Below, in pieces: positions 16,634-25,472 of a stretch of DNA of 64,000 nt (the stretch's first letter is position 1; each line of letters opens with the position of its first letter). The notes under the pieces are model-generated. The model did not search any database and was not told the origin of the DNA. It worked only from the letters and a program-made list of their open reading frames with translations. The stretch spans positions 43,145-107,144 of the forward strand of contig NZ_JAAMFB010000026.1 in NCBI RefSeq assembly GCF_013322225.1. Reading direction: 5' to 3'. The position numbers and the translations under genes were made by a program. The DNA is from Agrobacterium larrymoorei. GTDB lineage: Bacteria; Pseudomonadota; Alphaproteobacteria; Rhizobiales; Rhizobiaceae.

Positions 16634-18388
16634 ATGATCGGCTTTATCGTCCGGCTTAATCGCCGCGCCCACTTCAGTTTGGGATCCAAGACAAAGACCA
16701 ACACCTTTGTCGGCACATCGGAACGCCGCAAGCGTGATAGTCGTCAGCGCCTGACCTTCCTGATTGCGGGGTTTGCAGTCATGTACGTCGTTATCGGCGC
16801 ACGGCTCGTCCAATATGGCATGACCGATCCTGTGGTGACGGCATCCATTCACCCTAGCGCCAATGCAGTGGCAACACGTCCCGACATTCTCGATCGTAAC
16901 GGCGAGCTCCTCGCGACTGACATCAATACGGTATCTCTCTACGCGGAACCGCGGCGGATCGTCGACGCTGATGAGGTTGTGGAGAAACTTGCAACCGTTT
17001 TGCCGAACCTCGATTGGAGCGACACGCACAGGAAGCTCCGATCCGGCTCCGGCTTTCAGTGGTTGCGTCGCCAGCTCACGCCACGGCAGCAATCTGATAT
17101 TCTTGCGCTTGGCATTCCCGGCATAGGTTTCCGTCCAGAGAAGCGGCGTTTCTATCCGGGCGCAGCCACCGCCTCCCATATTGTCGGACATGTCAATGTC
17201 GACAACCTCGGCCTTGCGGGTATGGAGCGGTACATCGATCAGCAGGGGTATGCCGACCTTCGAGCGACGGGTCTGACGAACGATACGCGACTCGAGCCCG
17301 TGAGGCTTTCGATCGACGTCCGCGTCCAGCATATCGTTCGCGAAATCGCGGCTCGGGCGATGACGAACTATCAAGCAGAAGCGGCAGGTGCCGTCATCCT
17401 CGACGTGGAAACTGGAGAGGTCATCGCTATGGCCTCGGTCCCCGACTACGATCCGAACCAGCCTTCGCGCACCCTCCCCGATGGCTCGGTCGACAAGGAA
17501 TACGAGAAAGGCTGGTTCAATCGGATCAGCAACGCTACATTCGAGATGGGCTCAACATTTAAAAGCTTCACGCTCGCCATGGGACTGGACGCGGAGAAGA
17601 TCACCTTGAATTCCGTCGTTGATGCGTCCCGCCCCATCCGTATGGGCGGATTCACGATCAAGGACTTCAAGGGAAAGAACCGACCGCTATCGATCCCGGA
17701 GGTGTTTCAGTATTCATCAAACATCGGAACGGCGGCTGTTGCCGACAGGGTCGGGATAGAGGGGCATCAGGAGTTCCTGACGAGACTGGGGCTGCTTTCC
17801 AAGATGGAAACGGAGATGCCTGGCGTAGCGACACCTACCCAGCCGCGGACGTGGAAGAAGATCAACTCCGTCACGATCTCGTTCGGCCACGGCGTAGCCA
17901 CCACCCCGCTCCAGACCGCCGTTGCTGCCGCAGCTCTGATCAACGGCGGCAACCTCATGAACCCCACCTTCCTTCCACGTTCGAAAGACGACGCAGCGCT
18001 GGTTTCCCGCGCCGTCATCAAAGAGAAGACGAGTGCGGACATGCGGTTCCTCTACAACTGGAACGGCCTCAAGGGTTCTGGCCGAGGCGCCCAGGTCGAA
18101 GGTTTCCATGTGGGTGGCAAGACCGGGACTGCTGACAAGGTCATAAATGGCAGATATGCCAACGACATCAACTTCAACGCATTTGTCGCGGGCTTTCCGA
18201 TGGACAAGCCGCGATACGTCGTGCTGACAATCATCGATGCGCCGAAAACAGGTGTGAACGGAGGAAGGACTGCGGCTTCCACCGCAGCGCCGATGACCAA
18301 AGAGATTATCGAGAGAACAGCGGCCTTGCTTGATGTGAAGCCCCGGTTCGGAGGTGAAACCAGCCCTCAGATGCTGGTCAACTACTGA
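16634..18388 (+). CDS. FtsI/PBP2-type peptidoglycan D,D-transpeptidase
   Basis: The class B penicillin-binding protein has one N-terminal helix (FLIAGFAVMYVVIGARLVQY), a dimerisation domain with RPDILDRNGELLAT and IPGIGFRPEKRRFYPG, and the transpeptidase motifs STFK, SSN (in YSSNIG) and KTGTA in order. This matches FtsI, the division-site cross-linker. Length (about 585 residues) is normal. The start at 16634 is preferred because earlier codons would add an unusual basic leader. No MerR-type box is visible upstream. A chromosomal ftsI must exist elsewhere, so this is a paralogue whose reason for being in a metal island is unclear. Confidence 0.88.
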   Translation: MIGFIVRLNRRAHFSLGSKTKTNTFVGTSERRKRDSRQRLTFLIAGFAVMYVVIGARLVQYGMTDPVVTASIHPSANAVATRPDILDRNGELLATDINTVSLYAEPRRIVDADEVVEKLATVLPNLDWSDTHRKLRSGSGFQWLRRQLTPRQQSDILALGIPGIGFRPEKRRFYPGAATASHIVGHVNVDNLGLAGMERYIDQQGYADLRATGLTNDTRLEPVRLSIDVRVQHIVREIAARAMTNYQAEAAGAVILDVETGEVIAMASVPDYDPNQPSRTLPDGSVDKEYEKGWFNRISNATFEMGSTFKSFTLAMGLDAEKITLNSVVDASRPIRMGGFTIKDFKGKNRPLSIPEVFQYSSNIGTAAVADRVGIEGHQEFLTRLGLLSKMETEMPGVATPTQPRTWKKINSVTISFGHGVATTPLQTAVAAAALINGGNLMNPTFLPRSKDDAALVSRAVIKEKTSADMRFLYNWNGLKGSGRGAQVEGFHVGGKTGTADKVINGRYANDINFNAFVAGFPMDKPRYVVLTIIDAPKTGVNGGRTAASTAAPMTKEIIERTAALLDVKPRFGGETSPQMLVNY

Positions 18389-18644
18389 TTGATAATGGGA
18401 CCATCGTCCATGAATGGTTCGGTGACAAGCGGGAGCTATATCATCACCGCCATCGGACAAACGCTAGTTTGCTCAGACGCGCCGTGAAGTGAAAAATCAG
18501 GCTATGGCTCCGGACTTGAGTGTGCCGCTGCCACCTGTCCGCGGATCGGTTACACGATGAACGCCATCTTGAAAATGACGAAGGCGCCCGTCCTGTTCCG
18601 AGCAGACACTTTCAGACACGGTCGACCTCCGCTGTCGCGCGAAT

Positions 18645-19151
18645 TCAAGGCTTGGTGTGGGCACCATGGTCTTGGGAAGCCGACGGGGCCTGCGCCTTTG
18701 ACTGAACCACGAACTCGACCTCGACGGGACCGGCCTTCTCGAACTGCAGAGTAGCCTTGAACTTCTCCCCTTCGCCTGGGCGCTGCCTGGGGTTCACAAG
18801 CATGATGTGTGCCCCGCCCGGTTCCAGTTTCACGGTCTCCCCGACCGGGATCTCGATGCCCTGCTTCGCGGGTCGCATGCGCGCGACCCCATCGACCAGT
18901 GTCGACTCGTGCAGCTCCAGACGTTCGGCGGCGGGCGTGCTACCGCCAACAAGCCGATCGGCTTCCGTTCCGGTATTCACGATCACAAGATATGCGCCAA
19001 GTACGGGAGCCACCGGAGGGGCCTTGGCCGACCAAGGGTGTTTCAGTTCGAGGCCGCCCGCCTTGAAGTCATGTGCGCCGGATGAGACGGGAATACCTGT
19101 CGTGGCGACGATGGCCGCGATCGCCGCAGAAGTGATGATCCTGAGCTTCAT
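18645..19151 (-). CDS. PCuAC-type periplasmic copper chaperone
   Basis: A signal peptide (ITSAAIAAIVATTGIPVSSGA) precedes the PCuAC domain with the ligand pattern H-x10-M...H-x-M: LHESTLVDGVARM and GGAHIMLVNPR. Such proteins bind Cu(I) and help assemble the CuA site. It is 136 bases downstream of the P-type ATPase gene in the same orientation, with a palindrome between. The C-terminal tail is Ser/His rich (SQDHGAHTKP), perhaps an additional metal site. The start at 19151 is chosen from the signal peptide. Confidence 0.88.
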   Translation of the reverse strand: MKLRIITSAAIAAIVATTGIPVSSGAHDFKAGGLELKHPWSAKAPPVAPVLGAYLVIVNTGTEADRLVGGSTPAAERLELHESTLVDGVARMRPAKQGIEIPVGETVKLEPGGAHIMLVNPRQRPGEGEKFKATLQFEKAGPVEVEFVVQSKAQAPSASQDHGAHTKP

Positions 19152-19219
19152 AAGTCGTCTCCATTCCTCGCGGACTGCCCGCGTCCTTGAACCAGTTCGT
19201 GTGGATTGCTCCTCACGCC

Positions 19220-19247
19220 GATCATGGCCGAGGGTTCGGCTATGATC
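19220..19247. repeat. Near-perfect palindrome between ATPase and PCuAC genes
   Basis: GATCATGGCCGA (19220-19231) and TCGGCTATGATC (19236-19247) pair with one mismatch over a 4-base loop. It may attenuate or terminate transcription between the ATPase and the PCuAC gene. Confidence 0.5.
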
Positions 19248-19286
19248 GAGATATCCCGGCAACATATAGTCTTAGAACCCGCTTCC

Positions 19287-21860
19287 TCAACGAATTGGGC
19301 GAAACAGGCGCAGCGCGTTCATGGTAACAAGCACAGTCGCTCCAGTGTCGGCAAGGATTGCTGGCCACAGCCCGGTCACACCAATGATGGTCGTGACCAA
19401 AAAGACTGCCTTGAGACCGAGCGCCAGGGTGATGTTCTGGAAGATGTTACGCATGGTGCGCTTCGAGAGATCGACCATGAGGGCGACATCTCCGACCCTG
19501 CCATGCAGGACGGCAGCATCCGCGGTCTCCAAGGCAACATCGGTACCGCCGCCCATGGCAATCCCGACATCCGCCGCAGCCAGCGCAGGAGCATCATTGA
19601 TGCCGTCGCCGACTTTTCCAACCACGAACCCTTCCGTCTTCAACTCGCCAACGATCCGCTGCTTGTCCTCGGGCATCAACTCGGCACGGACCTCAATTCC
19701 GAGCTGAGCGCCGATGGCCGTCGCAGTCCGCTTGTTGTCGCCAGTCAGCATCACGGTCTTGATGCCGGCGTCGGTCAGGGCCTTGAGGCCTGCCACGGCG
19801 TCGGCCCTCGGCTCGTCGCGCATGGCGATGGCGCCAGCGAGAACTGTACCGATCACGAGCACGGAGACGGTCTTCCCTTCGTCGTTGAGAGAGGTAATCG
19901 TCTTCGAGTGCGCCATCGGGATCGTCGCCCGTTCCGCAGCGGCCTTGGGCGAGCCCAGGAACACCTCCACCCCGTCGATCATCGCGGTCACACCCTTGCC
20001 GCCGAGCGCTTTTGCGTCTGTCGCAGCCGAAGCATCGATACCGTCCTCGTTTGCCTTTTCCAGAATTGCCAGGGCGAGCGGATGGCTCGATCCCATTTCG
20101 AGCGCGGCTGCATACCGTAGGATTTCATCGACCTTGCGACCAAACGGCACGATATCCGTCACCTTTGGCTTGCCTTCGGTGAGTGTACCCGTCTTGTCGA
20201 ATGCTATTACTGTAAGTTTGCCAAGCCCTTCCAGAACTGCACCGCCCTTGAGAAGCAGACCGCGGCGCGCACCTGACGACAGCGACGCCGCGATGGCGGC
20301 TGGTGTCGAGATGACGAGCGCGCAGGGGCACCCGATGAGAAGCACGGCAAGACCCTTGTAGATCCATTCGCTCCAGTCACCGCCGCCAAGCAGTGGAGGA
20401 ATGACCGCGACCAGAGCAGCTACGACAACCACACCTGGCGTGTAATAGCGGGAGAAACGATCGATGAAGCGTTCTGTCGGCGCCTTGGACTCCTGAGCCT
20501 CTTCGACGAGTCGCACAACACGCGCAATTGTGTTGTCTGCAGCCGCGGCTGTCACTCTGACGCGTAGTGCTGCATCACCATTGACGGTACCTGCAAAGAC
20601 GTTGTCGTCGATGACCTTGCGAACCGGAACGCTTTCACCTGTAACAGGAGCCTCGTCGATCGAGCTCTCGCCAGCAACGATCACACCGTCGGCCGAGATG
20701 CGGTCGCCCGGCCGGACGAGGATGATCGAGCCTACTGCAAGCGTCTCGGCAGGAACCTCGCGGGTCTTCCCACCTTCCTCCAGGAGAGCGGTCTTGGGGA
20801 CCAGCGCCGTCAGCGACTTGATGCTGTCGCGTGCCTTGCCTGCGGCCACGCCTTCGAGGAGTTCGCCGATCAGGAACAGGAAGACGACCGCAGCAGCCTC
20901 CTCGGTGGCGTCGATGATCAGTGCTCCTACGGCGGCGATCGTCATCAGCATCTCGATGGAGAACGGTGTTCCCGCCCGTGCCGCCATGAAAGCGCGGCGG
21001 GCGATAGGAACGAGACCAACCATCATAGCTACAATGAACGCGTATCTTTCTATGGAAGGAAACAGATGGCCTACACCGTATGCAAGCACGAGCGCGGCAC
21101 CCGCCATTATGGTGAGACGACCCTTCTTGCTCTTCCACCACGGCCCTTCTGACGGACCATGGTCGTGGCCGTGAAGGCCTTCCACGTCGACCTCCCCGGT
21201 CTTTGAGCCATGATCGTGGCCCTCATGCAAGCTGCTCTGGCTCAACGACGTCGCCTTCTTGACGATGGGAACAATCGAATAGCCAAGACCCGAGACCTGT
21301 TTCTCGATAGCCTTCAAATCTGCGGACTGACCATGCTTGACTGTCATCGTCCCGGAAGTGACGGAGACGGACACGTCCTCGACGTCATCTATCCTCCTGA
21401 CTGCAGTGTCGATCTTTGCGGCGCACGAGGCACAGTCCATACCGCCGACGCGGAAGCGCGCCTGAAGTGGTCCGGGCGTGCCGACCTCTGGCTGCGGGAC
21501 CGGATCGGATTGTTGGACGTGTTTATGTCCAGCTTGATCATGGGAGTGGCCGGAATGGTCGTGACCTGAATGATCGTGGTCGTGCGAGCAGTTTGGGCCG
21601 TGGATATGGACGGGTTCGGCAGCACCTTCCTTCGCCTTTGCCTGAATGGCTGTCGCATCGTATCCGAGCCCGGACAGTTGCTTCGCAATCGCGTCAAGAT
21701 CGCTCGTCTCGTCGTGCTTGACCGTCATCGTTCCGGCAGTGACCGAGACGGACACATCTGTTACACCCGGCATGCGCCTGACGGCAGTATCTATCTTCGA
21801 TGCGCAGGACGCGCAGTCCATGCCCCCAACGCGAAATCTCGTCTGCAGCGAATCGCTCAT
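19287..21860 (-). CDS. P1B-type ATPase for Zn/Cd/Pb export, two HMA domains
   Basis: The 857-residue protein has two N-terminal HMA domains each with GGMDCASC, separated by a His-rich linker (HDHDHSGHDHSGHSHD), a second His patch (LHEGHDHG), then the transporter core: TGES, CPCAL in the metal helix, phosphorylation site DKTGTLTEGKP, SSHPLA, TGDNKRTA and GDGINDAPAL. The Lys in NITLALGLKAVF and the Asp in ADTGATVLVTMNALRL mark subgroup P1B-2, which exports Zn, Cd and Pb, rather than the copper subgroup. A MerR-type promoter lies just upstream. The duplicated HMA domain and long His linker are unusual compared with single-domain ZntA. Confidence 0.92.
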   Translation of the reverse strand: MSDSLQTRFRVGGMDCASCASKIDTAVRRMPGVTDVSVSVTAGTMTVKHDETSDLDAIAKQLSGLGYDATAIQAKAKEGAAEPVHIHGPNCSHDHDHSGHDHSGHSHDQAGHKHVQQSDPVPQPEVGTPGPLQARFRVGGMDCASCAAKIDTAVRRIDDVEDVSVSVTSGTMTVKHGQSADLKAIEKQVSGLGYSIVPIVKKATSLSQSSLHEGHDHGSKTGEVDVEGLHGHDHGPSEGPWWKSKKGRLTIMAGAALVLAYGVGHLFPSIERYAFIVAMMVGLVPIARRAFMAARAGTPFSIEMLMTIAAVGALIIDATEEAAAVVFLFLIGELLEGVAAGKARDSIKSLTALVPKTALLEEGGKTREVPAETLAVGSIILVRPGDRISADGVIVAGESSIDEAPVTGESVPVRKVIDDNVFAGTVNGDAALRVRVTAAAADNTIARVVRLVEEAQESKAPTERFIDRFSRYYTPGVVVVAALVAVIPPLLGGGDWSEWIYKGLAVLLIGCPCALVISTPAAIAASLSSGARRGLLLKGGAVLEGLGKLTVIAFDKTGTLTEGKPKVTDIVPFGRKVDEILRYAAALEMGSSHPLALAILEKANEDGIDASAATDAKALGGKGVTAMIDGVEVFLGSPKAAAERATIPMAHSKTITSLNDEGKTVSVLVIGTVLAGAIAMRDEPRADAVAGLKALTDAGIKTVMLTGDNKRTATAIGAQLGIEVRAELMPEDKQRIVGELKTEGFVVGKVGDGINDAPALAAADVGIAMGGGTDVALETADAAVLHGRVGDVALMVDLSKRTMRNIFQNITLALGLKAVFLVTTIIGVTGLWPAILADTGATVLVTMNALRLFRPIR

Positions 21861-21889
21861 CTAGGAATCCTCACTATCACTGGGAGTGA

Positions 21890-21920
21890 GTTCTACGACC
21901 TCTAGCTACTAGAGGTGCAA
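21890..21920 (-). promoter_or_regulatory. MerR-type operator/promoter for the P-type ATPase
   Basis: Read leftward: -35 TTGCAC, 19-base spacer with the perfect dyad CCTCTAGTAGCTAGAGG, -10 TAGAAC. The ATPase start is about 30 bases downstream. Confidence 0.78.
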
Positions 21921-22340
21921 GAGGAAAGTTTATGATGAGTTGCTTGAAAATTGGAAATAGCTCTTAGCTGTGTCCGCAGGGCCCGTGAACTGGGCGTTCT
22001 GATCCAATAGATTTCTACAAGGGATACAGAACTAAACTAAAATATTGATTTATAAGGTTTATTACAGTTTTTGAAATTTGCCTTTATAGGTTGCACGAGT
22101 GCCTACGGTCCTCTCCAAACGGAAAGATTTCATGGAATATTTGGACACGTATCATTCGTATTGGTCAGGCAAAACTCGCCGCCGAATACGACAATCGCGC
22201 CGGCAAGATCGTGCGCTGTTGGTTTCAGAGAACTCGACGTAAAAATCGCGACAGTCGAAACCACGTGGCATCTGCTACATAACCCAAAAAAAAGCTTGTA
22301 TCTCTAGTCACTATACATAGTATCAGGATCGCCGGTTCCA
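21921..22340. other. Intergenic region before the EptA-like gene
   Basis: AT-rich compared with its neighbours. Two overlapping plus frames (22071-22307 and 22091-22282) start with ATG but give no recognisable protein and lack ribosome sites, so I do not call them. The promoter of the EptA-like gene should lie here. Confidence 0.4.
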
Positions 22341-24017
22341 ATGAAACGGCATGATCATATGAGAAAAACATCCACTAACCGCTCCGGGAGACATCGAAGG
22401 ATAATGCACAGCCTTCGGCCCGCGATCGGCAGCATCACGATCAGTATGTTGACGGCTACCTATCTGCTAACGTGCCTCAACGTCACTTTTTGGACTAAGG
22501 CGAGTATCTACTTCGAGAGTGATGTCTGGGCCTTAGTCTCGCTGTACATCGCGCTGTTTGCCTTGTTCACCATTGGCACGGTCTTGATATCGGTCAAATA
22601 TCTCATCAAACCAATTATAATCTTTTACATCGGCGTAGCAACTGGCGCGGCTTGGTTCACCGACAAATACGGTGTGTTCGTGGATACGGACATGGTAAGG
22701 AACGTTTTTGAGACGACCGTCGCAGAATCGAAAGATCTGGTAACCTTCGGGCTCCTCACACATTTTGCGATATATTTCGTACTGCCGTCCGCCCTGTTAA
22801 TGTGGGTTCGTATAGTTCACCGTCCAATCGGTTCTAAGCTGCTCCGTAATGGCCTGACGATCTTTGCCTGCTTTGTGGTTTTCGCAGGGGTCGGGGCGAC
22901 GTTCTACAAGCCCTATTCTACGATCGTCAGAACCAAGAGGGATTTGGTCAAGACACTAAATCCAATAACTCCGCTCGTCGGTGCCGTAAAATACGTCTTC
23001 AACGCGAGCCAGGAAGTTGCGATCGTAGCTAAGCCTCTAGGAGAAGACGCAGAAATCGGTTTACGAGCGGATGGCTCCATGAAGCCACGAATTGTCATCC
23101 TTGTCGTCGGTGAAACGGCGCGAGGGGCGAGCTTTTCGCTTGGCTCGTACAACCGCCAAACGAACCCGGAACTCGCTCTGCAGAACGTTATCTACTGGCC
23201 TAATGTCTCCAGCTGCGGTACTGCAACAGACGTTTCCCTTCCCTGCATGTTCTCGAACCTCAAGCGGTCAGGCTATAGTCATAGGCTAGGACTAGAGAAT
23301 GAAAACGTACTCGACGTGCTCTCCCGCGCCGGTGTCGATGTAACATGGATGGAAAACAACACGGGAAGCAAAGGGGTCTCCGATCGCATTCGCAACATAC
23401 GGCTCACTGGATCCGTAGATCCGCGTTTCTGCAAGGACGGCGACTGCAAAGACGAGATATTTCTGGACAAGATCGATGACTGGCTGGACAGCGTGACGAA
23501 GGACAGCGTGCTGGTACTACATCAACTTGGCAACCATGGCCCGGCTTACTATGAGCGGTATCCAGAGGCCTTTCGACGTTTTGTCCCAGATTGTCAGACG
23601 GCGGAACTTACAAAATGCGCCGATTCCGAAGTTGTGAATGCGTATGACAACGCAATTCTCTACACCGATTTCGTTCTGGCTAAAATCTTGGAACGCCTTA
23701 AGGCGCGAAGCGCGAAGCTTTCAACTGCCTTTCTGTATGTTTCGGACCATGGCGAGTCACTGGGTGAAAACCGGCTTTTCCTTCATGGAACGCCATATTT
23801 TATGGCACCGGATGAGCAGACGCGCATACCGATGGTCACTTGGTTCGACAAGCAATTCGCGTCCTCCATGGGACTTAGCCTCGATTGCTTGAAGAGCTCG
23901 GCGTTAAAACCGCTTTCGCACGATAATTTGTTTTCTAGCCTCCTTGCAATGATGAACGTTACGACGAGGGTCTACGAGCCTGAACTGGACATGTTTCTAA
24001 GCTGCCGAACCCCGTGA
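22341..24017 (+). CDS. EptA/MCR-like lipid A phosphoethanolamine transferase
   Basis: About five N-terminal membrane helices are followed by a periplasmic sulfatase-fold domain. Visible metal and catalytic elements are Glu in VVGETARGASFSL, the nucleophile Thr in SSCGTATDVSLPCMFS, and SDHGESLGENRLFLHG; several paired Cys match the disulfides of this family. These enzymes move phosphoethanolamine to lipid A and lower binding of cationic peptides such as polymyxins. Length (558 residues) is normal. The start could also be the ATG at 22404. Third-position composition is less GC-rich than the metal genes, suggesting a separate origin. Whether it confers polymyxin resistance is not visible. Confidence 0.9.
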   Translation: MKRHDHMRKTSTNRSGRHRRIMHSLRPAIGSITISMLTATYLLTCLNVTFWTKASIYFESDVWALVSLYIALFALFTIGTVLISVKYLIKPIIIFYIGVATGAAWFTDKYGVFVDTDMVRNVFETTVAESKDLVTFGLLTHFAIYFVLPSALLMWVRIVHRPIGSKLLRNGLTIFACFVVFAGVGATFYKPYSTIVRTKRDLVKTLNPITPLVGAVKYVFNASQEVAIVAKPLGEDAEIGLRADGSMKPRIVILVVGETARGASFSLGSYNRQTNPELALQNVIYWPNVSSCGTATDVSLPCMFSNLKRSGYSHRLGLENENVLDVLSRAGVDVTWMENNTGSKGVSDRIRNIRLTGSVDPRFCKDGDCKDEIFLDKIDDWLDSVTKDSVLVLHQLGNHGPAYYERYPEAFRRFVPDCQTAELTKCADSEVVNAYDNAILYTDFVLAKILERLKARSAKLSTAFLYVSDHGESLGENRLFLHGTPYFMAPDEQTRIPMVTWFDKQFASSMGLSLDCLKSSALKPLSHDNLFSSLLAMMNVTTRVYEPELDMFLSCRTP

Positions 24018-24072
24018 ACATGCTTCCTGCGAGAAATGCTTTCATCGTGCCAGAAAGTGACAGGGCAAGTCA

Positions 24073-24103
24073 TTGACCCTCCAGTTGCTAGAGAAGTTAC
24101 ATC
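24073..24103 (+). promoter_or_regulatory. Orphan MerR-type promoter
   Basis: -35 TTGACC, a 19-base spacer with an imperfect dyad CTCCAGTTGCTAGAG, and -10 TACATC. It has the same architecture as the five gene-linked copies but no supported gene lies within the following 1.3 kb. The promoted gene may have been lost, or the transcript may be non-coding. Confidence 0.55.
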
Positions 24104-24108
24104 GAAAC

Positions 24109-24142
24109 AGGGCGATAAAATTGCAAGGGCGATAAAATTGCA
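24109..24142. repeat. Two tandem 17-bp repeats
   Basis: AGGGCGATAAAATTGCA occurs twice with no spacer (24109-24125 and 24126-24142), directly downstream of the orphan MerR-type promoter. Confidence 0.85.
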
Positions 24143-25472
24143 TATGTATCTAAAAGTAAGCAACCTTCTGCAATATGACCACATCCAGCGAATTCGCGGC
24201 GTAGGGTATCCCCTCGTCGCGATGTCAGACACTGCAGCTCCGTCTGGTCTGGTGGTGTCGAATGCATTGCGGGAGATCAGCACTTGCGTCAGTTCCCGCT
24301 CGGCCTCGATCGCCCGGTGATGTTTCACGAAAGCCGATTCCGAAACGATGTGGATCAAAGACCAGATAACTGTCAGCGCAGCGTGGCTGACAGAATAATG
24401 ACAAAGCCAAGTACGCTCCGCAGATTTGAATTCTGTGGTAAACTTCCAGCCAGATACAACGCTATTGTCGGAACTCTGCTGACTCCCGCGGTGATCATTA
24501 GGGACATGTCTATGCCTTTGATCGACAAGCCCTGTAAGACTGCTGACCTGAGATTATAAATGCGCTTCTTTCCAACAGGCGCCCGGTGAACAAAGCGAAT
24601 CTTGGCAGAACCTTCCCCTATCCACGCCGTGAAATATGTCGTTGTCATAGAGGCTCTCGATTCAAGTGGAGATGGGAATGCTTAGGGGTGGATGGCTAAA
24701 CTATCCGGAACTTGAGCAGCGTTTGTTACATCATTACAATAGAAACAAACTACGCAAAATTTCGGGGTCTGAGGTCAATTCTGCTTCTTAAGCAATCGCC
24801 AACCGCGCAAGGCCCAGTTCTGCGAAAAATCCAACGTAACGGAAACGTAGCGTTTGTTTGCTGTCCAAATTTTCAGCGGCCGTTGGTCATTGCGCTCTGA
24901 AAGGTAGTGCGCTCAGAACGCCATGAATGCTGTAGGTCGCAACTAGGTTCTGATGAGAGCAGATTCCCACGCGAACGGCTCTGAGCCTTTGTCTCGCGGA
25001 TCGTCGAAGTTGCGCCCGCACAACAATTTTCACTCTTCACGAAAGCTGCGGCTCCCTGGAAAGCCGCCCGAAAAACCTATTGGATCAATTTTCCCAGAGC
25101 TGCGAAACAGCGTTCTGATTTCGCCAAACTATTCAATCTTTCATTTTCGCCCTAGAGACAAGCCTAGAGTGCATATCAAAAATCTGGGACACCTATCGAA
25201 CCAAGAACATGCCAACGTGCCTGTTTTCCCCGCAACTTTTCGAAAGCAACTAAATCTAAGATATGCCGATTGGAGCAACGGCTTCCGTGGAATTTGATGC
25301 CGCCGACCATCGCTGAAGCAACCAGACCTGTGGCCATCACCGTACACTAACTTTGAACTACAGGACGTGATATAGCGTCACAATGCCGCGTGTGATGTTT
25401 TGGCACGCGGTAATTTGGCACGCAGCCGTCCAGCACAAACAGGAATAGAACGACAAGCAATCTCGTGCCTTG
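24143..25472. other. Long stretch without a supported gene
   Basis: Several short frames exist on both strands (for example 24373-24648 minus and 24953-25297 plus), but none shows a recognisable motif or a convincing start. Fragments such as KHHRAIEAERELTQVLISRN on the minus strand near 24260-24340 look protein-like and could be degraded coding sequence. Just before CioA a 10-bp direct repeat TTTGGCACGC occurs at 25399-25408 and 25414-25423, perhaps a regulator site. Confidence 0.45.

Noticed and set aside
19287..21860. Copper exporter CopA
   Set aside because: The Lys in NITLALGLKAVF and the ADTG motif match the Zn/Cd/Pb subgroup; copper pumps have different residues in the last helices.
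22071..22307. Two overlapping short frames before the EptA-like gene
   Set aside because: No ribosome site, no recognisable residue pattern, and the frames overlap each other.
24953..25297. A 114-residue plus-strand frame
   Set aside because: Composition is not protein-like (many Pro/Arg/Ser runs), no signal or family pattern, no ribosome site.
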